Origin: Haloferax sulfurifontis ATCC BAA-897
GTDB lineage: Archaea; Halobacteriota; Halobacteria; Halobacteriales; Haloferacaceae
Reading direction: 5' to 3'
DNA length: 64,000 nt
Assembly (NCBI RefSeq): GCF_000337835.1
Contig: NZ_AOLM01000004.1
Coordinates: forward strand, 240,609 to 304,608
How positions within the stretch are numbered: position 1 is the first letter of the stretch; every line of letters starts with the position of its first letter. A program made the translations under genes and the position numbers. The notes under the pieces are model-generated. The model was not told the DNA's origin, made no database searches, and saw only the letters and a program-made list of their open reading frames with translations. This document shows positions 27,887-35,189 of the stretch, one piece after another.

Positions 27887-27927
27887 TTCGCACAAGACAC
27901 ACCGGGCACCCCGAGGGGTGCTGGTAA
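27883..27927 (+). CDS. Candidate upstream ORF (leader peptide) of 14 residues
   Basis: Reads MIRTRHTGHPEGCW followed by TAA, which ends two positions before the ATG of the DUF7512 gene. It overlaps the preceding five-codon ORF by ATGA. The hairpin at 27906-27921 lies inside its last codons. The Cys-Trp end in front of a sulfur-transport gene suggests translation-dependent control, but this is inference. Confidence 0.35.
   Translation: MIRTRHTGHPEGCW
27906..27921 (+). promoter_or_regulatory. Hairpin just before the DUF7512 start codon
   Basis: GCACCC pairs with GGGTGC around a CGAG loop (six base pairs). The 3' arm with GGGGTG is a Shine-Dalgarno-like sequence about 8 nt before the ATG at 27929, so folding would hide it. 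Confidence 0.45.
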
Positions 27928-27928
27928 G

Positions 27929-28078
27929 ATGTTCGGAATCGAGACGTTGGGCGGCAACGTTCAGGCCGCCGCGCTCGTCGGCATCGTCCTCGTCGAGGCG
28001 ATGGTCCTGTACGTCGGCTACGGCGCGCTGACCGCCGCGGTCGGGCCGTCCGTGCGGAAGGCCATCGGTGGTGAGTGA
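27929..28078 (+). CDS. Very small membrane protein (DUF7512-type)
   Basis: A 49-residue protein with one membrane helix, residues about 12-38, and a short positively charged end (VRKAIGGE). It overlaps the start of the TauE/SafE gene by four bases (GTGA), so it is coupled to it and may be an accessory subunit or regulator of the exporter. The DUF number is from memory. It is short enough to be missed by standard length cutoffs. Confidence 0.75.
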   Translation: MFGIETLGGNVQAAALVGIVLVEAMVLYVGYGALTAAVGPSVRKAIGGE

Positions 28079-29118
28079 GCGTGTTCGAGCTACTGGGCAT
28101 GTCGGCCGGGATGCTGGCGCTTTTCGTCGCGTTCGGCGTCCTCATCGGCATCCTGTTCGGCTTCTTCGGCATGGGCGGGTCGTTCCTCGTGACGCCCGCG
28201 CTCCTCGTCATGGGCTACCCCTCGCGCGTGGCCGTCGGCTCCGGCCTCGCGTTCGTCTTCGGGACCTCGGTTATCGCGACGCTGAAACACCGCGACCTCG
28301 GACAGGTCGACTACAAACTCGGCGTCTCGATGATTATCGGGACCACGGTCGGCCTCGAAGTCGGGAAGGAAATCGTCCTCTACCTCGAAGAGCTCGGACT
28401 CGCCGGTAACATCATCAGCGTCACGTACGTGCTCTTGCTCGGCGGTATCGGGCTGTTCGTCACCTACGAGGCGCTGAAGGGCGGCAACGGCGGCGGCGTC
28501 AGCCACGACGTGGACGGCGACGCCGACATCGACGCCGACGACATCCCCGAGCTGGCGAAGAAGATTCAGAGCTACTCGCTCCCGCCGATGATAACGCTTC
28601 GCGGCGGCGTCAAGGTCTCGCTGTGGATGATCCTCCTCGTCGCGTTCGCCACGGGGCTCCTCTCGGGGTTCCTCGGCGTCGGCGGCGGCTTCATCCGCAT
28701 GCCCGCGCTGTTCTACCTCATCGGCGTCCCGGTGCCCATCGCGGTCGGGACCGACCTGTTCGAAATCATGTTCTCGGGCGGTATCGGCTCGTTCCTCTAC
28801 GCGCAGTCCGGCGGCGTCGACCTCTCTATCGTCGCGCCGCTCCTCGCCGGTTCGGCGCTCGGCGCGCGCGTCGGCTCCGCCGCGACCTCCATCGTCGACG
28901 AGGACGAAATCAAGGTCTACTTCGGCCTGATGTTGCTCCTCGGCGCGCTCGCGGTCGCCGTGCGGCAGGCCGGGAACTACCTCGGCATGGGCGTCCTCGA
29001 CTACGTCAGCCTCGCGCTCATCCTCGGCTCGGCGCTCATGGTCTCCGGCGCGGTGCTCTACAGCGCCGTCAAGTCCATGCGCGCGCCCTCGGCCACCGGG
29101 AGTTCGACCGCCGACTGA
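28075..29118 (+). CDS. TauE/SafE family sulfite exporter
   Basis: A 347-residue membrane protein beginning at GTG 28075. Two TauE repeats are visible, GFFGMGGSFLVTPALL near residue 25 and GFLGVGGGFIRMPALFY near residue 200, joined by a hydrophilic acidic loop at about residues 140-165. The family moves sulfite, sulfoacetate or other organosulfur anions. Position in the sulfur island agrees. It is coupled to the tiny membrane protein and followed by a regulator gene. Confidence 0.9.
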   Translation: MSVFELLGMSAGMLALFVAFGVLIGILFGFFGMGGSFLVTPALLVMGYPSRVAVGSGLAFVFGTSVIATLKHRDLGQVDYKLGVSMIIGTTVGLEVGKEIVLYLEELGLAGNIISVTYVLLLGGIGLFVTYEALKGGNGGGVSHDVDGDADIDADDIPELAKKIQSYSLPPMITLRGGVKVSLWMILLVAFATGLLSGFLGVGGGFIRMPALFYLIGVPVPIAVGTDLFEIMFSGGIGSFLYAQSGGVDLSIVAPLLAGSALGARVGSAATSIVDEDEIKVYFGLMLLLGALAVAVRQAGNYLGMGVLDYVSLALILGSALMVSGAVLYSAVKSMRAPSATGSSTAD

Positions 29119-29203
29119 GGGCGACGACTCACACGCGAACCGCACTCGCATCGAACACGAATCCGCGACACCGGGCCGCCGTTTCTCCCCCGGTGTTGTG
29201 CAA

Positions 29204-29213
29204 ACTATACAAA
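29204..29213 (+). promoter_or_regulatory. TATA-like element for the TrmB-like regulator
   Basis: ACTATACAAA centred about 41 nt before the ATG at 29250. The regulator thus has its own promoter, not only read-through from the exporter gene. Confidence 0.4.
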
Positions 29214-29249
29214 CCCTTTTGAGGGCTGACCACGTAGCCCGAACCGATA

Positions 29250-29642
29250 ATGGCTAGCTCGATGGTCGAATACCTGCAATCGGACATGGAGTGTGAGGGG
29301 CTCCTCGAGTGTCTCCACGGACTGAAACAACTCGACCGGCGGTGTTTCGAGGTGCTCGTCGAGACCGAGGAACACCTCACCGTCGACGAGGTCGCCGACG
29401 CGGTCGAACGCGAGCGCTCGACCGCCTACCGCTCCATCCAGCGTCTGTTGCAGGCGGGGCTCATCCAGAAGGAACAGGTCAACTACGAACACGGCGGCTA
29501 CTACCACGTCTACCACCCGACCGACCCCAACGAGGTCGCGGACGACATGCAACGCATGCTCAACGACTGGTACGCCCAGATGGGCACGCTCATCCAGGAG
29601 TTCCGCGACAAGTACGACGAGAAAATCGTCCCCGCAGAGTGA
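29250..29642 (+). CDS. TrmB/Sugar-regulator-like winged-helix transcription regulator with cysteines
   Basis: A 130-residue protein. The winged helix spans residues about 25-75 (LTVDEVADAVERERSTAYRSIQRLLQAGL), followed by a YYHVYHP wing and a helical C-terminus that could form a dimer coiled coil. Three cysteines at C15, C21 and C32 flank the first helix and could sense persulfide or redox state. It sits directly after the sulfur genes, so it is the best candidate regulator of the island. Ligand and target are inference. Confidence 0.82.
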   Translation: MASSMVEYLQSDMECEGLLECLHGLKQLDRRCFEVLVETEEHLTVDEVADAVERERSTAYRSIQRLLQAGLIQKEQVNYEHGGYYHVYHPTDPNEVADDMQRMLNDWYAQMGTLIQEFRDKYDEKIVPAE

Positions 29643-29753
29643 GTTCGTTCGGTCGACGAGCGGCCGTCGCCCCTCGATTGGTTCGCGCGTCCCAAATCGA
29701 TTAGGTTCCGTATTCAACCGCATACAGTCCATAGCTACTGCTACGACCACTCT

Positions 29754-29960
29754 ATGTCGAAGAGTAAAAGCAGTCCCCGAAACAACGAGTTCGTCGAAGA
29801 GTGCCCGTCGTGTGAGTCGCGGACGCCTCACGACGTCTCCATCGAAATCAAGACCGAGAGCCGGAAACGCGAGAACCGTCAGTTCTCCCGCGAACCCTAC
29901 CGCGTCACGCGCTGTACGCGCTGTGGAGACACGCAGTCCCAGCGCATGAACGACGCGTGA
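29754..29960 (+). CDS. Small zinc-beta-ribbon protein (DUF7835-type)
   Basis: A 68-residue protein with two CxxC knuckles, CPSC near residue 18 and CTRC near residue 54, separated by a beta-rich basic middle, which fits a single zinc ribbon. Not a known enzyme; it may bind nucleic acid or another protein. DUF number from memory. It stands between the sulfur island and the signalling cluster. Confidence 0.75.
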   Translation: MSKSKSSPRNNEFVEECPSCESRTPHDVSIEIKTESRKRENRQFSREPYRVTRCTRCGDTQSQRMNDA

Positions 29961-30045
29961 GCGGCGCTCCCGACCGGCGGCCGACCTCCTCCCGCGTCCG
30001 ACTCCGGACGACCACGCCCGCGACGACGTAACCACGGCCCGAGCC

Positions 30046-30438
30046 ATGACACAGACTCACACTGACGACACGCCGACCGTCCTCCTCGTCGACGACGAGG
30101 CCGCCCTCGCCGACAGCCTCGCGCTGTGGCTCGAACGCCGCTACCGCGTCCGGGTCGCCTACTCCGGGCGCGAGGCGCTTCAGGCGTTCGACGACGACGT
30201 CGACCTCGTCTTTCTCGACCGCAACCTCCCCGGTCTCTCCGGCGAGTCCGTCCTCGAAGAACTCCGCCGCCGGGTCGACCCGTCGTCGTTCGGCGTCGTC
30301 ATGCTCAGCGCCTCGCCCGGCGACGAACTGACCGCGCTCCCCGTCGACGACGTCCTCACGAAGCCGGTCACTAAACGCGATGTCTTCGACGCCGCCGCTC
30401 GTCTCGTCGGCGACGCGCCAGAAGCGAAACTCGAGTAA
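30046..30438 (+). CDS. Receiver-only response regulator (CheY-like)
   Basis: A 130-residue single receiver domain. VLLVDDEAA gives the acidic pocket, the phosphoacceptor is D58 in LVFLDRNLPG, the switch Ser is in VVMLSAS and the conserved Lys is in LTKPVTK near residue 106. There is no output domain, so it must act by protein contact or as a phosphate sink. It is convergent with the Bat-like regulator, and its partner kinase may be the one at 32387-34402. Confidence 0.88.
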   Translation: MTQTHTDDTPTVLLVDDEAALADSLALWLERRYRVRVAYSGREALQAFDDDVDLVFLDRNLPGLSGESVLEELRRRVDPSSFGVVMLSASPGDELTALPVDDVLTKPVTKRDVFDAAARLVGDAPEAKLE

Positions 30439-30464
30439 CCGTTCTCCCGCCGTATCCGCGTCCC

Positions 30465-32222
30465 TCAGTCGTCCGCCGGCGCGGGACTCAGCTCGTCGAA
30501 GTACGTCTCGATGAGCTTTCGCTCCGCCGTCCGGAGATGTTCGTGGAGCGTCGGCGGCGAGATACCGAGCGAGTCGGCGACCTCCTCGGCCGTGCTCCCG
30601 CGGGGCCACTCGAAGTACCCGGAGACGAGCGACGTTTCGAGGACCGTCCGCTGTCGGTCGGTCAGCTTCGAGTCGAGCGCCCGCCGGAAGGAGTCCGGTG
30701 ACTGGACGGACCGCTCGGCCTCGCGCTTTGCGACGACCGAGACGCCCGGTGCGGCCGTCGTCACCGCCTCTACCAGCGCGCCGTGGTCGGCGTCGGCCGC
30801 GACGTGGAGCGCGAGGGTCCCAGACCCCTCCGAGAGTGTCAACCGCTCGACGCCCGCGCCGTGGTCGATAGCGGTCGAAAGCACCGCCTCGGCGTCGGTG
30901 CGGAGTTCGACGACCGACTCCTCGCCGCCGTCGGAGACGACGCGGGCCTGCGAGACGTCGTCGGCGTCGACGGCGGCCTCGACGGCGTCCGCCCCCGACG
31001 CGCCCGCGACGCTGACGAAGCAGGTGAGACCGTCGTCGAGGCGGCTCGCGCTGTCGAGCGAAAGCTGGCAGTCGAGCGTCGCCGAGAGCCCGGCGAGCAC
31101 GCCGGTGTCGCCGGCGTCGCCGCCGACCTGAAACTCCAGTTCGACGATGCTGTCGCCGTTGAGAAGCTGTTTGCTCTGAGCCGCGCTGATGCCGTTGCCG
31201 ACGGTCGCCCCGAGGTCGGAAAACAGCGCGGCGGACTCGTCGTCGAAGCCGTCGGTCTCGTCGTAGACGACGAGCGCGCCGTACATCGTCTCGCGGTAGT
31301 CGATGGCGACACAGAGCGCCGACACCGCGTCGAGGGCGGCGGCGTCGTCGCCGAACACGGCCGCGCGGTGCGCCTCGGAGATGTCGTCGAAGGCGAAGCC
31401 GTCTTCGACCATGCCGTCGATGTCGAACGCCTCGTCGACGAAATCTACGTCGACGCCCGCGGGGTCGAGGCCGTGACCGGCCGCCGCGGTACACCGGAGC
31501 GTGCCGGCGGCGGTGCGCCTGAGGACGAACGCGGCCTCGTGGGCGCTCGCGACCGTCTCGCAGACGGTCTGTTCGATTTCGTCGCGGGTGCGCGCGTCGA
31601 TGAGCGCCCGGTCGACGTCGCGGAGGAGCTCGTTGGTCCGGTTCAGGCGGTCGAGCTGGGCCTCGCGGTTGCGAATCGCCTCCTCGTGTTCGGTCCGCAC
31701 CGCCTCCAGGCGACTTCGGAGGTCCGAAAGCGCCTCCGGCTCGCGGAGCTCCTCGACGTCGCGGCTGTCGAGCGCCGCCTCGGTGGATTCGAGCGCGAAG
31801 TACTCGCGGACCTCGGAGTCGAACCCCGACCGCACGAGCAGTTCCTCGACCGTCTCTTTGACCTCCGTCTCCGAGACGGGCTTGACGAGATAGGCGTCGA
31901 ACGGCATGTCGACGATGTCGGTGTCGGGCTCGACCGCGGTCATCATCGCCACGCGGCAGTCGAGGCCGCGCTCGCGAATCTCTTCGAGCACGTCGTCGCC
32001 CGTGACGTTCGGCATCCGGCGGTCGAGGAGGACGACGTCGACGGTGTCGTCCAGTCGACCGAGAGCCTCTTTTCCGCCGTAGGCGGTCTCGACGGCGAAC
32101 CGCTCGCCGTCGAGCCAGTACCGGCAGGTGTCCGCGAGGTCCTCGTCGTCGTCGACCACGAGGACGACCTGCTCGGCGGCCCGAAGTTCGGGGCTCTCGC
32201 GCGCCGAGCGTTCGGTGACCAT
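30465..32222 (-). CDS. Receiver-GAF-Bat-type transcription regulator (HTH_10)
   Basis: A 585-residue signalling regulator. The receiver occupies about 1-125 with D67 in VVLLDRRMP and Lys in YLVKPVS. A coiled linker (about 150-210) is followed by a GAF-like sensor domain, about 215-345, then a bacterio-opsin-activator domain, and at the C-terminus the HTH_10 (TAEEVADSLGISPPTLHEHLRTAE). It should switch genes in response to a ligand or phosphorylation. ATG 32222 is preferred because TATATTAC-like sequence lies about 34 nt upstream. Confidence 0.88.
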   Translation of the reverse strand: MVTERSARESPELRAAEQVVLVVDDDEDLADTCRYWLDGERFAVETAYGGKEALGRLDDTVDVVLLDRRMPNVTGDDVLEEIRERGLDCRVAMMTAVEPDTDIVDMPFDAYLVKPVSETEVKETVEELLVRSGFDSEVREYFALESTEAALDSRDVEELREPEALSDLRSRLEAVRTEHEEAIRNREAQLDRLNRTNELLRDVDRALIDARTRDEIEQTVCETVASAHEAAFVLRRTAAGTLRCTAAAGHGLDPAGVDVDFVDEAFDIDGMVEDGFAFDDISEAHRAAVFGDDAAALDAVSALCVAIDYRETMYGALVVYDETDGFDDESAALFSDLGATVGNGISAAQSKQLLNGDSIVELEFQVGGDAGDTGVLAGLSATLDCQLSLDSASRLDDGLTCFVSVAGASGADAVEAAVDADDVSQARVVSDGGEESVVELRTDAEAVLSTAIDHGAGVERLTLSEGSGTLALHVAADADHGALVEAVTTAAPGVSVVAKREAERSVQSPDSFRRALDSKLTDRQRTVLETSLVSGYFEWPRGSTAEEVADSLGISPPTLHEHLRTAERKLIETYFDELSPAPADD

Positions 32223-32250
32223 CGTATCGAACACACAGTGACGGCGAACG

Positions 32251-32260
32251 GTAATATATC
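32251..32260 (-). promoter_or_regulatory. TATA box for the Bat-like regulator
   Basis: GATATATTAC on the minus strand, centred about 34 nt before ATG 32222. Confidence 0.5.
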
Positions 32261-32386
32261 TGCCCATCGAAGAAGGTGGAATTTAGGCGGTACGGCGACC
32301 CGAGTCGGCGGTCTCCGACGGGCGGGGTACCCCCGTCCGAAGGCGGGGAGAACAGAGCGGAAGGCGAGCGGCGCGCGGGACCGACC

Positions 32387-34402
32387 TCACGCCCGCGGGA
32401 GCGTGACGACGAACGTCGCCCCGCCGCGGTCGTTGTCCTCGATTCCGACCGAGCCGCCGTAGCTCTCGACGATTTCGCGGACCAGAAACAGGCCGAAGCC
32501 GTTGCCCGGGTTCGACAGGTCCTCGATGCGCTGGTCGACGATGCGGTGTTTCTCCTCGTCGGGGACGCCCGGCCCGTTGTCGGAGACGCGGAGTTCGACC
32601 GCGTCGTCGCCGGCGGCCACCTCGACTTCGACCGCGGGGTCCGGCTTGTCGTTGTGCTGGACGGCGTTTTTCAGCAGGTGCTCGACGACCTCGTCCAGCA
32701 GGTCGTCGGCGACGACCGAAATCTCCGGCAGTCGCCCGACCGCGACGCTCGCGGCGTCGGACTCCCGCCGGAGCGACTCCACGCCGTGGCCGACCGCCTC
32801 GTCGATTCGGCGCGGGCGGAACTCGTGGGACTCGCGCTCGACGATGACCTTCATGAACGTCCGCATCGTCCCCACCAGCTCGGTCATCTCGCGGACGCGT
32901 CCCTGTATCGTTTCGAGGTGCGTCAGCCCCGCGTCGCTCACGAAGTCCTCGACGATGTCCGCCCGCGCGCCGACCACGTTCAGCCCGTTCAGGAGGTTGT
33001 GGCGGATGATGCGGTTGACGAACTCCAGTCGCTCCTGTTCGCGGCGGAGCGCCCGCTCTCGCTCCTTGCGGGCGGTGATGTCGTGGCCTTCGAGGACCAG
33101 AAACGACACCTCGCCCTCGTCGTCGTCGACCGGCGTGACGGAGAAGTCGATGACGACCGTCCGGTCGGTGTTCTCGCGGTCGATTTCGACCTCGTGGCGG
33201 ACGAACGCTCCGTCGACCGCGCGGTCCAGCGAGTCCCGGAGGTCGGCGACGCGTTCGTCGTCGTCGCGCCACCACGGCGTCTCCCACGCTCGCAGTCCGA
33301 TGACGTCGTCGCGGTCGGCGTCGACGAGGTCGAGCGCGGCGTCGTTCACCCGGAGGACCGTCCCGTCGGGGTCGACCAGCCCGATGTACTGGAAGGTGCT
33401 GTTGAACACCGCGTCCAGTTGCCGTTCGCGGCGCTTCCGGTCGGTCATGTCGCGTGTCACCTTGGCGAAGCCGATGACCTCGCCGGCGTCGTCGGTCAGA
33501 GCGGTGATGGTGACAGACGCCCAAAAGCGGGTGCCGTCGGCCCGGACGCGCCAGCCCTCGTCTTCGACCCGGCCCTCGGTGCGCGCCCGGTCGAGGAGGC
33601 GGTCGGGCAGGCCGTCTTCGGCGTCCTCGTCGGTGTAGAACGTCTCGATGTGCTCTCCGAGTATCTCTTCGGTGTCGTAGCCCTTGATGGCCGCCGCGCC
33701 GCGGTTCCAGCTCTCGACGCGCCCCGAGGCGTCGAGGCGGAACAGCGCGTACTCCTCGATGTTCTCGACGATGCGCGAAAACGCCTGCTCGCGGCGTTCG
33801 AGCTCGCGCTCGCGCTCCCGGCGGACGTGAGTGTCGATGCCGTGGGCGACGGCGTGTCCGAGGTTCCAAATCGGCTCGTCGAGCTCCGGGGTGAACGCCC
33901 GCTCGTGTTCGGCGTACATCGTGAGCACGCCGTAGCGCGCGTCGTCGTAGACCAGCGGGACCGACGCCGCCGACCGGTAGCCGCGTTCGAGCGCCGGCTC
34001 GCGGAACGGCCCGAACGCCGGGTCGTCGGCGATGCTGTGTGTCGCCTGCACCGCGTTCGACCGGACCGCCCGCCCGACTGGGCCGTTTCCCGCGGGGCTG
34101 TCCGCCGACACCGACACGGAAATCTCGTCGAGGTAGCCGTCCTCGACGCCGGCCCACGCGGTCGGCTCCACGTCGCCCGTCGTCTCGTCGACGACGCCGA
34201 CCCACGCGAACCGGAGTTCCCCGGTCTGGACGAGTCGCTCGCAGACCTGCCGTTCGATGTCCGCGCGCCCGGCGGCGTCGACGATCGTCTCGTTCACGTC
34301 AGCGACGACCTCGTTGAACGTCGCGAGGATGTCGAGCCGCTGGCGCAGTTCGCGCTCGGTCGCCGACGGCTCGCCGACCGACCGCCGAGACCCGTCGGTC
34401 AT
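32387..34402 (-). CDS. GAF-PAS-PAS sensor histidine kinase
   Basis: A 671-residue soluble kinase without membrane helices. A GAF-like domain (about 25-195) is followed by a coiled coil, two PAS domains (about 210-330 and 335-455), then HisKA with the phospho-acceptor in RIIRHNLLNGLNV near residue 465. The HATPase domain has the N-box LLKNAVQHND near 580, DNGPGVP and the G-box GNGFGLFLV. It should phosphorylate a receiver such as those encoded next to it. It probably senses a cytoplasmic signal. Confidence 0.92.
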   Translation of the reverse strand: MTDGSRRSVGEPSATERELRQRLDILATFNEVVADVNETIVDAAGRADIERQVCERLVQTGELRFAWVGVVDETTGDVEPTAWAGVEDGYLDEISVSVSADSPAGNGPVGRAVRSNAVQATHSIADDPAFGPFREPALERGYRSAASVPLVYDDARYGVLTMYAEHERAFTPELDEPIWNLGHAVAHGIDTHVRRERERELERREQAFSRIVENIEEYALFRLDASGRVESWNRGAAAIKGYDTEEILGEHIETFYTDEDAEDGLPDRLLDRARTEGRVEDEGWRVRADGTRFWASVTITALTDDAGEVIGFAKVTRDMTDRKRRERQLDAVFNSTFQYIGLVDPDGTVLRVNDAALDLVDADRDDVIGLRAWETPWWRDDDERVADLRDSLDRAVDGAFVRHEVEIDRENTDRTVVIDFSVTPVDDDEGEVSFLVLEGHDITARKERERALRREQERLEFVNRIIRHNLLNGLNVVGARADIVEDFVSDAGLTHLETIQGRVREMTELVGTMRTFMKVIVERESHEFRPRRIDEAVGHGVESLRRESDAASVAVGRLPEISVVADDLLDEVVEHLLKNAVQHNDKPDPAVEVEVAAGDDAVELRVSDNGPGVPDEEKHRIVDQRIEDLSNPGNGFGLFLVREIVESYGGSVGIEDNDRGGATFVVTLPRA

Positions 34403-34805
34403 CCCTCTCGACCCCCCCGCGAATCGGCGTCCCGTCGTGCGTGCATACCCCGACTCTAACCCCCACCGACTTGTGCGTTTCTCGGTCGGGCCGGCTCTTC
34501 CCTAACCACGTAGGGCCGTGAATTACTACTGACCGTTCCATTCCACTATGTGGCCACAGTGACCTGCCCGGGTCACTCGTCGTGCCCGCACGCCCCCACG
34601 GCGGAATCGACAACCCACCCCCTCTCCGCCCAGGGGACGTGTCCCTGCCCAAACCCCAACTCCCTTTCCGCGAAATCGACCGACGAGCGACGGGTGTTTC
34701 GTTCGTGTCCCCGACTCGTACATTCATTTCTAGCGGAGGCAGATACAAGACCGAAAGGACGCCTCACCGCGCCATTTACGCCCGATGAGCACATATGTGC
34801 AACTC
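34403..34805. other. Intergenic region, no gene seen
   Basis: About 400 bases between the histidine kinase and the UPF0058 gene, moderately GC-rich. Only small overlapping ORFs without haloarchaeal composition are present. A TATA-like ATTTAC at 34773-34778 lies before the next gene. Confidence 0.4.
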
Positions 34806-35108
34806 ATGAAGAAAAACGAACTCATCCACGTCCACTCGCTCCTCGTGGAAATCGCCACAGACTACCGCGACAGCGGGGTCGTCACGAGCGCCGACCTCGA
34901 ACCGTACAACCGACTGGGAATCAGCCCGATGGCCCTCCGGGACTGCCGCGCCGACCACGAGCGCGCCGTCCGGACGCTCACGGCCGTGCTCGCGGTCTGT
35001 GCGGCCCGCGACCTCGACCGCGACGCGGAGGCGGTGCCCGGCCGACGCCTGCTCCGGTCCGACGAGACGGCCGGCACTGACACCGACCAGCGCGCCACGT
35101 CGTACTGA
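34806..35108 (+). CDS. UPF0058 family protein
   Basis: A 100-residue helical protein starting MKKNELIHVHSLLVEIA, the signature of UPF0058. Function unknown. The ATG at 34806 is preferred because this begins the conserved N-terminus and an ATTTAC element lies about 30 nt upstream; an in-frame ATG at 34785 adds seven residues. The C-terminal 20 residues are hydrophilic and variable. Confidence 0.85.
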   Translation: MKKNELIHVHSLLVEIATDYRDSGVVTSADLEPYNRLGISPMALRDCRADHERAVRTLTAVLAVCAARDLDRDAEAVPGRRLLRSDETAGTDTDQRATSY

Positions 35109-35189
35109 TTTCTCTCCGCGGTCTCCCTCGAACAGCGGCGGCACCGGCCGACGGGTGGACCTAAGAGCGCCCGGTGAGACGCCCTCGGT

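Noticed and set aside
32276..34459. Plus-strand ORF of 727 codons opposite the histidine kinase
   Set aside because: Antisense shadow; the minus strand has all kinase motifs in order.
34628..34648. GGGGAC/GTCCC-like hairpin as a terminator
   Set aside because: The pairing is short and imperfect and no T-run follows.
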